64,000 nucleotides of DNA from Panulirus ornatus (GCF_036320965.1 NC_092287.1:5004297-5068296); one strand, 5' to 3'; shown: positions 10,020-21,786, counted from the first letter of the stretch. Translations and numbers: made by a program. The notes: generated by a model not told the origin, from the letters alone.

Positions 10020-11696
10020 GAAAGCCGGCAAGGCAGCAGGTTTGGATGGTATTGCAGTGGAATTTATTAAAAAAGGGGGTGACTGTATTGTTGACTGGTT
10101 GGTAAGGTTATTTAATGTATGTATGACGCATGGTGAGGTGCCTGAGGATTGGCGGAATGCATGCATAGTGCCATTGTACAAAGGCAAAGGGGATAAGAGT
10201 GAATGCTCAAATTACAGAGGTATAAGTTTGTTGAGTATTCCTGGTAAATTATATGGGAGGGTATTGATTGAGAGGGTGAAGGCATGTACAGAGCATCATA
10301 TTGGGGAAGAGCAGTGTGGTTTCAGAAGTGGTAGAGGATGTGTGGATCAGGTGTTTGCTTTGAAGAATGTATGTGAGAAATACTTAGAAAAGCAAATGGA
10401 TTTGTATGTAGCATTTATGGATCTGGAGAAGGCATATGATAGAGTTGATAGAGATGCTCTGTGGAAGGTATTAAGAATATATGGTGTGGGAGGAAAGTTG
10501 TTAGAAGCAGTGAAAAGTTTTTATCGAGGATGTAAGGCATGTGTACGTGTAGGAAGAGAGGAAAGTGATTGGTTCTCAGTGAATGTAGGTTTGCGGCAGG
10601 GGTGTGTGATGTCTCCATGGTTGTTTAATTTGTTTATGGATGGGGTTGTTAGGGAGGTGAATGCAAGAGTTTTGGAAAGAGGGGCAAGTGTGAAGTCTGT
10701 TGGGGATGAGAGAGCTTGGGAAGTGAGTCAGTTGTTGTTCGCTGATGATACAGCGCTGGTGGCTGATTCATGTGAGAAACTGCAGAAGCTGGTGACTGAG
10801 TTTGGTAAAGTGTGTGGAAGAAGAAAGTTAAGAGTAAATGTGAATAAGAGCAAGGTTATTAGGTACAGTAGGGTTGAGGGTCAAGTCAATTGGGAGGTGA
10901 GTTTGAATGGAGAAAAACTGGAGGAAGTGAAGTGTTTTAGATATCTGGGAGTGGATCTGGCAGCGGATGGAACCATGGAAGCGGAAGTGGATCATAGGGT
11001 GGGGGAGGGGGCGAAAATTCTGGGGGCCTTGAAGAATGTGTGGAAGTCGAGAACATTATCTCGGAAAGCAAAAATGGGTATGTTTGAAGGAATAGTGGTT
11101 CCAACAATGTTGTATGGTTGCGAGGCGTGGGCTATGGATAGAGTTGTGCGCAGGAGGATGGATGTGCTGGAAATGAGATGTTTGAGGACAATGTGTGGTG
11201 TGAGGTGGTTTGATCGAGTGAGTAACGTAAGGGTAAGAGAGATGTGTGGAAATAAAAAGAGCGTGGTTGAGAGAGCAGAAGAGGGTGTTTTGAAGTGGTT
11301 TGGGCACATGGAGAGAATGAGTGAGGAAAGATTGACCAAGAGGATATATGTGTCAGAGGTGGAGGGAACGAGGAGAAGAGGGAGACCAAATTGGAGGTGG
11401 AAAGATGGAGTGAAAAAGATTTTGTGTGATCGGGGCCTGAACATGCAGGAGGGTGAAAGGAGGGCAAGGAATAGAGTGAATTGGAGCGATGTGGTATACC
11501 GGGGTTGACGTGCTGTCAGTGGATTGAATCAAGGCATGTGAAGCGTCTGGGGTAAACCATGGAAAGCTGTGTAGGTATGTATATTTGCGTGTGTGGACGT
11601 ATGTATATACATGTGTATGGGGGGGGTTGGGCCATTTCTTTCGTCTGTTTCCTTGCACTACCTCGCAAACGCGGGAGACAGCGACAAAGTATAAAA

Positions 11697-11700
<4 letters not shown>
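10019..11700 (+). mobile_element. LINE-L copy with near-complete open RT frame
   Basis: Open from AGKAAGLDGIAVEFIKKGGD at the left edge to VVYRG and TGA at 11508, about 497 codons. Reverse-transcriptase motifs in order: LDGI, the ACIVPLYKGKGDKSECSNYR block, CGFRSGRGCVDQVF, motif A YVAFMDLEKAYDRVD, motif B GLRQGCVMSPWLFN, the FADD box near 10739-10750, and motif E (CFRYLGVDLA). The C-terminal region, short 3' UTR and tail follow. No stop or frameshift was seen, so the copy is young. The endonuclease and the region upstream of motif 1 are absent. The upstream part of the annotated frame is only translated (TA)n. Confidence 0.93.

Positions 11701-11756
<56 letters not shown>
11692..11756. repeat. 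A-run plus (TA)n
   Basis: A short A-run from the LINE tail, then about 26 TA units, leading into the head of a plus-strand unit A. Confidence 0.95.
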
Positions 11757-11757
<1 letters not shown>

Positions 11758-11990
11758 CCCTGGGGATAGGGGAGAAAGAATACTTCCCACGTATTCCCTG
11801 CGTGTCGTAGAAGGCGACTAAAAGGGAAGGGAGCGGGGGGCTGGAAATCCTTCCCTCTCGTTTTTTTTTTTTTTTTCCAAAAGAAGGAACAGAGAAGGGG
11901 GCCAGGTGAGGGTATTCCCTCAAAGGCCCAGTCTTCTGTTCTTAATGCTACCTCGCTATCACGGGAAATGGCGAATAGTATGAAAAAAAA
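11757..11990 (+). mobile_element. Unit A, complete
   Basis: Runs from the head GGGGATAGGGGAGAAAGAAT to the tail box GCTACCTCGCTATCACGGGA and AATAGTATGAAAAA. Inverted partner of 12006-12258 around a short (TA)n. Confidence 0.9.
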
Positions 11991-12005
11991 AAATATATAT
12001 ATATA

Positions 12006-12258
12006 TTCTTTTCTTTTTCTTTCTTTCATACTATTCGCCATTTCCCGCGTTAGCGAGGAAGTGTTAAGAACAGAGGACTGGGCCTTTGAGGACTGAGTCT
12101 TTTAGGGAATATCCTCACTTGGCCCCTTCTCTGTTCCTTCTTTTGGAAAATTAAAAACAAGAGGGGAGGATTTCCAGTCCCCCCCACTCCCTTCCCTTTT
12201 AGTCGCCTTCTACGACACGCAGGGAATACGTGGGAAGTACTCTTTCTCCCCTATCCCT
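12006..12258 (-). mobile_element. Unit A, inverted, with small internal duplication
   Basis: Complete reverse-complement copy. The segment GGACTGGGCCTTTGAG is followed by a partial repeat (GGACTGAGTCTTTTAGG), so this copy is slightly longer than the others. The head meets an older LINE-L relic. Confidence 0.88.
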
Positions 12259-12960
12259 ATACCTATACATATTTTTTTCATTTGATTTTTCATTATACTT
12301 AATCGCTGTTTCCCATGTCAGTGAGGCAGTGCCAGGAAACAGACGAAGAATGACCCATCCACATATACATAAACATGAATACACACACATATACATATCA
12401 ACATATACATACACATGTACACATTCATACTTGCTTTCCTTCATCCATTCCTGGCACCAACCAATCTCTAAACCATTAGTATTCATTTCATGATGATACT
12501 AATCATATTTTGATAAAAGAATTTTCATTTTTCAAACTAGTTCACCATTTCCCACACGGCAAGATTGTGCACAGAACAGCCAAAGGAAGACCCCATTTGC
12601 TCTTATAATATCTAGCTGTCATGTTAAATGCACAAAACCAGAGCCCCCTATTAACTGTCAAGCCCCACACCTTTTATTGGTTTCTTCTGATTCCCAGCAT
12701 CAGCCCAATGATAGTATGTTGCCCCTGTATTCCACGTTGCTTCAATTCACTCTCTTCCATGAATGCTTCTCACCCTCCTGCAAGTTCAGGCCACAATAAC
12801 TCAAAAGTATTCTTAACTTTATGCTTCCAATTCTTTCTTGGTTTCCCCTCCCCTTTGTTCCTCCCACTTCTGAAACATATATCCTCTTTGCCAGTATCTC
12901 TTCACTCATATTCTCCATAAGTCCACACCTCTATATTTATGATTAAACATCGCATGCTTA
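12259..12960 (-). mobile_element. Old LINE-L 3' half
   Basis: Degenerate tail box (TCGCTGTTTCCCATGTCAGT, GAGGCAGTGCCAGGAAACAG), an AC/AT-rich 3' UTR, a TGTTAAATGCACAAAACCAG block, then coding-region relics (CACCCTCCTGCAAGTTCAGG, CTTTATGCTTCCAATTCTTT). Frames are broken throughout and there is no CpG-rich young signature. Confidence 0.7.
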
Positions 12961-13414
12961 ATGGAAATAATTATAGCAATGAAATCTTTTGGCTCAAATC
13001 TATATTTGCCAGTTTCCTTTACATTTAAAAGATGATCTATATCTTTCCAGGACAGACTATTATTAGTAACCATACAGTAATTTCATCATTTGAAGTATAT
13101 AAACGGCTCCATTCACATTAACCAGAAAGTCCAAAGGGTTAATCTTATAAAACAAAAGTATACATATCAGAATTACAAACTGAGAACTTTTACAAAATAA
13201 CAAAACTCCTTTAATGCATAAATGTTAAAAGTATATATAATGTATAGAATTCTTCAGAGAATGGTAAATTAATGGAAATATTAAAGAGATTTAAGTGAAT
13301 CCTTATATTTCTAAAGAATAATCATGAAATATATATCAGTTTATTTAATACAAAATGTCAGTGCACAAACAGACTTTGTCCTCTGTAATATGGAGAAGGC
13401 TAGCCACGCCTCAC

Positions 13415-13467
13415 CTCTCTGCATGGTGGTGTGACCTTTTACGTGACTTCTCACGACTTCTGCTTCT
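13415..13467 (-). CDS. Exon of an SR-like host gene (third visible exon)
   Basis: Read on the minus strand, CACTACTGCCCACAG (acceptor) is followed by 53 nt encoding RSRSREKSRKRSHHHAE plus two bases, then AG|GTGAGG (donor). The reading frame enters in phase 0, which matches the phase-0 end of the exon at 48538 if the GTATGT donor is used there, and leaves in phase 2. RS dipeptides, basic residues and a His run fit a nuclear, splicing-related low-complexity domain. I assign it to the same gene as 48538-48619 and 54425-54562 by strand, composition and phase. That link is an inference, and other exons may lie between. I do not recognise a named family. Confidence 0.6.
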
Positions 13468-15640
13468 CTGTGGGCAGTAGTGAATGTAGCAATTAAAACT
13501 CTGAGATGGCTCAGTACAAAAAAGATGACATCCAACACAGCCATGAGGGAATCTTTATGAGACAGGAAAGTGGAACTGCCATGACTGTCCCCATTCATTA
13601 AACAAGGTGACAATACTAAGGGCCAAAGCATTGGAATTAAGGATGGAATATTAGTGAAAGGTTATGTAAAATTTGCTGCATGACAGCCTGTCATAAAGCT
13701 GTTTTGTTTACTAGGCTTGTCACTGTGATGGGTCAGGTTATTGCTGTGCTACTTATGTAATGAGTCATCAGCTTTTCAATAAGTACACAAACATGTAAAA
13801 AAAATTTTTAACATACCCTCTAGTTAAAATATGACTTTTTTAATAAAATGCAAAAATCTTATAGTCAGAAATATATATATAATAAATTATTACAGACTGT
13901 TAAGATGTAACCAAACATTCTACAATTATCTACTTCACTCTATAAAGTGTATTATAAATACATGGGTAGCACAACTTGAAGACAAGATGTCATTAATTCT
14001 GCTGACTTCATTAAACTACTATATTCTGACTGTCATTCAATACATTATCAAAAAGAAAAAATGATTCATAGCTGTCTGAGAATGGCAGCATTTATCTTAA
14101 ACCACATTCCTTAGATATGCTCTTAAATCTATCTATCAATAAGGCAACAAATTCAAAGCAAAACTAACAAATGAAAAAAGTAGGTATTGTGGCAAGAATA
14201 GGCCATATTTGCAGCCCCCTCAAGCATACACTTGACAAGGATATACAAGTCACAAATACTGTCTAATCTTCCAACAATATATACTTTTAGGGAATCATTT
14301 ACAAGAAGTTGCATTTTAGATCAGTACAAGAGCAGAGAGGTGGTGACATCTTGTCTAAGTCCCCACACGGAAGGGACAGGAAGGTGGGAATATTACTATG
14401 GGTTGCATACCAGTCACTACAAAAGATTTGCAGAGGAGATAGAGAATAAAGACAAATGTACAAAAGCTCAGTGTGCAGGGATCCAACTCAAGTGTGAACA
14501 CAGGCTTGTGCTCAAGCCAACTTGTCTGAGAAATATTTTAAATGACAACTTATTTATGTGAATGACATTTATGTGAATGACAGACTTATTTCTGTATTGT
14601 GACAGTTTGTAACAGAAGAAAACTTGTATCATGACACCCACACAAATACTAATTGGATGAAATTGCCAACAAAACATTTAAAAACAAGATCATTGACCAC
14701 CAACAGGTGTGACAGGCCCAATGTTCAATCAAACACCTATTAATACCATAATGATGCCAATTTTCTTTGCTCTTTTTCACTAAGGACAAGATGTTGTTAA
14801 TGTTAAAAAAGCGATCATGAGGAAGGGACAGCTTAATAATCCTAACTCAGATCCCTTAGCAATACAGAAATATCCCTCTATCATACCTAATTTTCTGTAT
14901 TGATTGGTTTGAGTAAGGAAAATTTTCCCAAATCAAAAAGGCAGGATTGAGTTTATTGGTGTGCAACAATATACTCAAGCTTCAACACAATAGCCTCCTC
15001 TTATGGATATAAAGTAAGAAAAAAGATAAAAAACTATGATCCTTACTCCATTCCCACTTAAATGGGACCAATCAGGAAAACAGATCATCTGCAACATCTC
15101 ACACACACATTCTTAACACAAGTTGTGTGCTAAGGTGAAACATGGACTTACACATTTATAAAATTACCTATTACTTTTTCACTTTTACATACTAAACTGG
15201 TCCATGAAATGAAACCAGTGTCTCCAATCACACCACCTCCATACACAAAATGCTCCAAACTCATTCAACTCCCTGTGTGGAGATCCTCCCCTTTCATCCA
15301 TAAGATACAACTAATATATGATATCGGACCTGAACTGAGAGATATCATTTGATAAACCATATCTTCCTTAGTTCCCTAGTGTATCATGACTGAGGTACTT
15401 TAGGACATGGTACAATAGGACAGGTTTACTGCAATATCCTCTAATGATAATTCAAGGATATGGAGTGATCTTATCAAAAGACTGCCTAATAACAAGATCC
15501 CATCATTATAATATATAAATGTGTTGATGGCTATCAAAGACTGGCATTCAACAGTCGGATGAATAAAGTCTTTCTTATACTTGTGTGTGGACCAGCTAAG
15601 AAGAGACTTTTACTGGTATATTTTTGGTATACCAACAGGG
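13468..15640. other. Unassigned, probably intronic
   Basis: AT-rich and largely single-copy by eye. It contains open frames of about 100 codons (14232-14561 on plus) with no recognisable motif. No tail boxes, unit A or RS-rich exon was seen. If the host gene model is right, this is intron. Confidence 0.5.
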
Positions 15641-15815
15641 GCTAGTTGCTTTCCAACACCCAAAATCCACCAATGATGACATCAGGATAAGGGATATATC
15701 CTGGAATGAACCAGGATATGTGAAACATCCAAGGTAAAAAACTGAAAGGTCTAAGGGGCCTAGTTGTGGTCAGGAGCTGTGGTTTCGATGCATTACACAT
15801 AACAGCTTGAAAATG
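15641..15815 (+). mobile_element. Old LINE-L 3' UTR scrap
   Basis: Matches the LINE-L end order in decayed form: GGTATACCAACAGG, a GTGAAACATCCAAGGTAAA block, GGAGCTGTGGTTTCGATGCA, TTACACATAACAGCTTGA. The next LINE relic starts immediately after it. Confidence 0.55.
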
Positions 15816-16800
15816 GGTGTCTGAAGGAATAGCAGTTCCAACAACGTTATATGGTTGCGAGGCATGGGCTATAGATAGGGTTGCACAGAGGAGGGTGGAT
15901 GAGTTGGAAATGAAATGTTTGACGACAATATGTGGTGTGAGGTGGTCTGATCGTGTAAGTAATGAATGGGTAAGAGAGATGTGTGGAAATAAAAAGTGTG
16001 GTTGAGAGAGCAGAAGAGGGTGTGTTGAAATGGTTAGGACATATGGAGAGAATGAGTGAGGAAAGATTGACAAAGAGGATATATGTGTCAGAGGTGAAGG
16101 AAACAAGGAGAAACAGGAGACCAAATTGAAGGTGGAAGGATAGAAGAAAAAGATTTTGAGTGATCGGGGCCTGATCATACAGGGGGGTGAGAGGTGTGCA
16201 AGGAATAGAGTAAAATGGGACTATGAGGTATACCAGGGTCAACGTGCCATCAATGGACTGAACCATGCCATGTGAAACATTTGGGGTAAACCATGGAAAG
16301 GTCTGTGGGGCCTGGATATGGACAGGTAGCTGTGGTTTCAGTGGATTACACATGACAGCTAGAGACTGAGTGTGAATGAATGTGGCCTTTTTTGTGTTTT
16401 CCTGGTGCTACCTCACTGAAGCTGGGGGTAGCAATGGTACTTCCTGTGTGGCGGGGTAGTAACAGGAATGGATGAAGGTAAGCAAGTGTAAGTAAGTATA
16501 TATGAATGTCTGTGTATGTGTATGTATATATGTATGTGTATGTTGATATGTATGTATATGTGTGTGTATGGGCATTTATGCATATACATGTGTATATGAG
16601 TGGATGGGCCATTCTTCATCTATTTCCTGGCGATAACTCACTGATGCAGGAAACAGCAACTAAGTATAATACTGATAATAAAAAAAAATGGGCATTTAGG
16701 TATACATATGTGTATATGAGGGGATGGGCCATTCTTCATCTGTTTCCTGGCACTACCTTGCTGACGCAGGAAACAGCAATCAAGTATAATAAATAGATAA
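15816..16800 (+). mobile_element. Old LINE-L C-terminal region and long 3' UTR with doubled tail
   Basis: The frame at 15817-16005 encodes TLYGCEAWAIDRVAQRRVDE and VREMCGNKK, matching the LINE-L region after the reverse transcriptase. Decayed frames continue to about 16290. The long 3' UTR follows, with a first box (GCTACCTCACTGAAGC), a GT-rich stretch, and then two tandem tail boxes at 16610-16670 and 16730-16790. Confidence 0.75.
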
Positions 16801-16854
16801 TAAATAAATGTATGTGTATGTGTGTGTATGTATATAAGTGTATATGTGTGTATA

Positions 16855-17130
16855 CTTGAGCTCCAGCCTCTTACTCACCATGTCTATATTATTCTTGATG
16901 TTGAAGAATGACACTTTTATCCTTACTCTCTCAAAGCAGGTGATATGGGTTAATCAATGTTGGTATGTTACCGCAGCATGGCCGGGGAGAGACTGATGGT
17001 TGAGAAGGTAGCACAATATACAACTACATTATGATGACAGATTAAATGAATCACTCAATACTGCTGAGTGACAAAAGATGATCAAGCCTAATTTTGAAGA
17101 TATTGAGGGTATTGCTTTGAACCATACAGA
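16855..17130 (-). repeat. Direct repeat, copy 1 of CR1-like 3' region
   Basis: Starts CTTGAGCTCCAGCCTCTT and contains ATGGGTTAATSATGTT, GAGAAGGTAGCACAATATA and GATCAAGCCTAA. The same order recurs at 17428-17700, at roughly 75-80% identity by eye. Confidence 0.8.
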
Positions 17131-17427
17131 CTCAAGGTCGAAGCAAGGTGGCCTGGCCATAACGCTACTACCGCTAAATAAAAGAAAAAATAATAGCAGC
17201 AGAGAAAAAGACTAGCGAAGTAAAGACTATCTCCCCACCCTCCACTCCTTTTTGCAACACAATATATGGAAAACAGGGACAAAAAAAAATACCTTGCAGG
17301 ATTAATATGCCTGAAGAAAATCTTTATAAGAAAGTCACAAGACAGAATGAATATCAACATGTCAAGCATCCCATCACCAACAAGCACCACTTCACTTTAT
17401 ATTATAAAGACAAAAGTAAGGATAAAC

Positions 17428-17700
17428 TTGAGCTCCAGCCTCTTGAATTCCCATTTCTATATCACTCCTGATGTGGAGCAACGATACAATAATTCTTTCT
17501 TGCTCTCTTAAAGCATACAACATGGGTTAATGATGTTAGCATTGTACTGCAGCAGGGCTGGGGAGAAATTGGTCTGTGAGAAGGTAGCACAATATATCAC
17601 TATACTATGACGAATGACTAAATGAATCATTCAACAATGAAGAGAGACGAGTGATAATCAAGCCTAACTTTGAAGATAAGAAGAGTGTTGCTCAGAACAA
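17428..17700 (-). repeat. Direct repeat, copy 2 of CR1-like 3' region
   Basis: Second copy of the block at 16855-17130 in the same orientation. It lies directly downstream of the CR1-like coding relic, so this copy is probably the native 3' end and the other a separate fragment or duplication. Confidence 0.8.
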
Positions 17701-18610
17701 TACGCTCTGGGGGCTTATTCAACATGTCAATATATGTTGCTGGTAAAGAAATATTTCATACAGTCTTGATTAATTCAGTGACTTCTCTGTTTAAGACTAT
17801 TTCTTCTTGCTGATACTGCTGGCATTATTGTAAAGAAATTCTCAATAATGACAGCGTTGAATCCTTTACGTATTTCAAAACATTGTATTCATTTGCCTCA
17901 GAGATGCCTCTTGCTGAGAAAGTAAAAGTTTAATTCTCGCAATCTGATGCTCATTACAGCACTGCTCCTTACTTAAAAATATCCTTGCTTAAATGGGGGC
18001 CCAGAACTGCACTGCATATTTAAGGTGAGGTCTAACTAGACTTAAGTATGGTTGCAATATCACATCCTTGCTTTTGTATGAAAGTTTCTGTTAATAACTC
18101 CTAACATCCTATTTGCTTTCTTGGAAGCCTCATTACAATGCCGGGAGAATATGGAGCTGTAGGAGACACTGACCCTAGATTCCTCACACAAGGGGTGACC
18201 TTTATCTTGAGGTTCATCAGTTCATAACTGATTATTTGTTGAGAATTCCTGCTTGTAACCAGCTGACAATTACTGACATTAAAAGGCATTTGCCATTTTC
18301 TAGACCATTCAGTGATTTTATCTAGATTCTCTTGTAATCTTAGGTGATCTTCTTGAGTTAAAATGGCAATCCTAATCTTTGTGTCATCTACAAATCTGGA
18401 CATAAGTTATTCAGCCCTACATCAATACTGTTAATATAAATTATGAAAAGCACGGGCCTATGTTTGGATCCTTGAAGGACCCCACTGGCAATGGGTGACC
18501 AAGGTGATGATTCACCATTCATTATGACTCTCAGCCTCCTATCACATAACCAGGCGTCTATCAATTTACCATGCAACCAGTAATCCCCACACACCAACAG
18601 CAAAATATAG

Positions 18611-19317
18611 ACGTTCCAATAACTAAGTACACAGAAAAATCAAAATAATGTATAAAGTCCGACTCATTAGCTAAAGAAACCCTGTCCTACTTATACTCCG
18701 GAAAGATGGCTCACAAACACTTAATACCTACCTTTCAGTTATGAAAAACTCATGCAATCACTTCTATTACTATTACTATTCAAACTCAGTAAAATCTTGC
18801 AGTCTTTGATGCATTAACATGCTGAGCCAGGCTGAATGTAAGCCATATGTCACAAGAGACTGCCTCAAGTGAGGAAAGACAACAGCAAACAAAAAGGAGA
18901 TGATAAACTAAGAAGAGGCTTTCTCGGGTCTTAACATGCATTAACACACCCTTCAAGTACTAATAACTATCCATCTAACAGTTGTTCAGAGATAATATGA
19001 ATAAAAGGCATTGTTTATGGTCCAAGTAAAGAGGTGTGAATCTAGCATAAGTTCCTGTGTATCATGAGCTACAGCTCCTGCAATACCACTATTGGATTTG
19101 TTAACCCAATTTCTAAAACCTCAAGCTGGCAATCTTATCTAAACAATATTTGTTTGGGTAGCAAGAGAGTTTCCTAAAAGTAAAACTGTCACATACAGAT
19201 AGATAAGTGTATAATGAATATGCTGAAATTTTGAATTAGAAAGTATTCATATAAATTAGCTTATACCATCTAAAAGGTTATTCAATACTACATACATGCC
19301 TTATCATGTGTGTGTAT
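18611..19317. other. Unassigned
   Basis: AT-rich, no open frame with recognisable motifs, no known repeat seen. Confidence 0.5.
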
Positions 19318-19335
19318 ATATATTTATATTTATAC

Positions 19336-19385
<50 letters not shown>

Positions 19386-19412
19386 AATGTGTGTGTGTGT
19401 GTGTGTGTGTGA

Positions 19413-19468
<56 letters not shown>
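19318..19468. repeat. (TA)n followed by (TG)n microsatellite
   Basis: About 22 TA units, then TG units interrupted twice by GAATG up to about 19468. Confidence 0.95.
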
Positions 19469-19471
<3 letters not shown>

Positions 19472-19854
19472 CATCTATATGTACTGTACGGTGAGGGAGG
19501 TTCAGACTTATAGGGCCCCACTGCTTCATTTCCAGTCATAAATGTTCATAATTTTATGAATTATGTCTGCATTCTATATAAATAAATATATAAATATTTT
19601 TTCAATTACCCCATAATCTTTCTAAAGGCTCCTGCAACCCAAGGGTAAACGACTTCCTACAGTCCAGAAATGTAGATTCCTTTGGAGTGAGTTTTTGACG
19701 AGACTGTATTCAAAATGACAGTCACATCAAAGGCATCTTTTCACCTGCAGTGTAACCTTGTGCAAGTGGAGTTTGGGAAAACACACACACACACACACAT
19801 TCATTAATGAAAAAATTATACAAGTAGAGAGTGTTATATAAGACGCAGGAAAAA
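19469..19854. other. Unassigned, with short (AC)n
   Basis: No recognised repeat or coding signal except (AC)n at about 19780-19799. CCTGCAACCCAAGG near 19630 resembles CCTGCAACCTAAGG near 21225 in the same orientation, which may mark a shared repeat end outside the inverted pair. Confidence 0.45.
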
Positions 19855-20500
19855 CCAAAAGGAAATGGAAAATGTGGTGCCAAGTGCTTTCATATAACTA
19901 CAATGTCAGGACTGAAAAGCAGAATATAACAGTACCAGCTGCCAGTGGGTGGGGCTGGCAAATGAATTAAGAAACAGGTGAATGGATTAGGGCACAGGTT
20001 ATCCTTGAAAACCTCACCTTTCTCAAGTTACAAACTCAGGTTAACCTATATTCTGGGAAAGATAGTTAAAATTTTTACACTTATACAATCATCTTATTCA
20101 CGTAAACCATTTGTCTGATTCATGTTATTTTCTCTATGTTTGATAAGAGACGATTCAGCAATATTTCTATCCATTACTGAGTTATTGTATATGATAACAG
20201 TGCTGCAGTTAATCTGATGACCAAAGTCTTTGAGGTGGACAAATAGTGTATTAGATTTGTGACCATATCTAACAATAGCTTTACACTGTTTAACCCTGAT
20301 ATTAAGACCCTTACCAGTTTGACTAATACAACACTAATCACGCTATTTACAAGGGATATTGTACACACACACGCAACCCTTCTGAGAAGTTACAGAATTT
20401 CTGATAATACTTTCCTTATCCATATTATTACAGCTGTAGACTACTGTAATATCAACTGCATAGTCTTTTTACAGTGTTCAACCTAAAGCACTATCTGTAA
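19855..20500 (-). mobile_element. Penelope-like fragment, left arm of inverted repeat
   Basis: On the minus strand, broken frames read VDITVVYSCNN, RNSVTSQKG, YNIPCK, SQTGKGLNIRVKQCKA, LFVHLKDFGHQIN, AESSLI. This is the GIY-YIG endonuclease layout found at the C-terminus of Penelope-like elements: a YxIPC start, a GQTGR-like core and the distal E of ESSLI. There are stops and frameshifts, so it is dead. The assignment rests on motif order; other GIY-YIG mobile proteins are possible. Confidence 0.65.
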
Positions 20501-21125
20501 ACAAAAACTTGTTGCTATTACCCTATTGGGAGAACTTGCTTAATGGTCCTGTTTTGCTAAAGACTGTTAATATCAATGTAGTCTTCAGCAATAATAATAC
20601 AGTTAGGGAGAGTCTTATAAGAAATTCTCTAACTTCTCAGAAGGGATTTGTGTACAATATCTTTTGTACAGAAAGTGATAAGTTTTAAATTGGTCAAACT
20701 GGTACAGTTCTTAATATCAGGGTTAAACAACATAAAAGTGCCCACCTTAAAGACTTTGGTCATCAAATTGACAGGAGTAGCATTAAGGTTATCATGTACA
20801 ATAATTCCGTACTGGATGGAAATACTACTGAATCGTCTTATCAAAAACATTAGAGATATTAATATGAAACAAAATGGTTTAAATAAATTGTAATTTCATA
20901 ATTGAAAAAAAAAAAGTATGTTTCCCAGAACATAGGTTAACCTGAGTTTGTAACTTAGGTGAGGTCACAGAAAGTGACCTGTGCCCTAATCCCTTTGCAT
21001 GTTTCTTAATTCCATTGCCAGCCCCACCCAGTGGCAGCTACTACATTATATTCTGGTTCTATCTGTATTTGGTCAAGATGACGTAATCATACAAAAGCAC
21101 TTGACACTTCATATTTTCTGTTGCC
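20501..21125 (+). mobile_element. Penelope-like fragment, right arm of inverted repeat
   Basis: Mirror of 19855-20500. The plus-strand frames read VNINVVFSNNNTVRESL, IRNSLTSQKGFVYNIFC, IGQTGTVLNIRVKQHKSAHL, KDFGHQIDRSS, and TESSLIKNIRDINMKQNGLN, then a stop near 20891. The flanks (AACCTGAGTTTGTAACTTAG, GTGCCCTAATCCCTTTGCAT, GCCAGCCCCACCC) also mirror the left arm out to about 21110. Confidence 0.65.
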
Positions 21126-21786
21126 TTGTGGATTTACCTGCACAAATATATCGATACATCTATCCCACAGGACCAATTTCTATGAAAGAGTTCGTATGTT
21201 ACCCAAGTTCCCTTTCAAGAGGCCCCTGCAACCTAAGGTTGTGGAGTTTCTGATGGGTATATGTCACGTGGGTTGGAGTCTAAGACTGAGTTGGGAGGTT
21301 GGTTGTTTAGTGTTTTCCAGTTCAATTCAGCATCTATATGTTTTGTTTGCATTATATTTGTTGAAGATGGTGGGGGTCTGTGAATAGAAGTTACTAAAGA
21401 GTGGAGCATGGGTAAGCTTTTTATTTCTACTTGGGCATTGGTTGTTAGTGGGAGGAGTGGGTGGGAGGAGTCTAGTGCTGTTGCACTGAACGGAGTGCCA
21501 AGCATGTTGAAATGGACCTGTATTGGGAGGATCCTTGTTTCACTGTGAAGGTTTTGAGGCCTTGTGGTTGCTATATAAATGTGTTACTGGACTCTGCCTA
21601 TTTGTGGTTACATCTTAAGGTAAAAGTCAGCTTTGGCTTGGTTGTATCATCAGTGGATGAAAAAGAATCCAATCTTGTCAAGGACATTCATGTTCCAATG
21701 CTCCTGAATGGAGTGCAGCCCTGAAGTTACAGGAACCCCATAAAGGGGGTCCTTCGGCTATATAATAATATCATATACCTATGTGT
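21126..21786. other. Unassigned; carries a fragment repeated near 56757
   Basis: No recognised protein. 21660-21775 shares TTGTCAAGGA, GTGCAGC, and CCCCATAAA..GG-CC with 56697-56810, suggesting an unnamed old repeat. Confidence 0.45.

Larger units (their letters stand above)
16855..18610 (-). mobile_element. CR1-like LINE relic
   Basis: On the minus strand, 18603-18388 encodes GKLIDAWLCDRRLRVIMNG, then SGVLQGS, PVLFIIYIN (reverse-transcriptase motifs before and at B). Next, 18403-18101 encodes FVDDTKI (the YXDD-type box), ITEWSRKWQMPFNVSNCQ (motif D region) and VRNLG. Further downstream, broken frames recall the CR1 C-terminus (FYFLSKRHL, then a FEIRKGFN-like stretch). Position 17700-16855 holds a doubled 3' region (see repeats). 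It is a different family from LINE-L and is heavily decayed. Confidence 0.75.

Noticed and set aside
14232..14561. 109-codon plus-strand frame
   Set aside because: No recognisable motif, no splice or promoter context, AT-rich surroundings; length is expected by chance.
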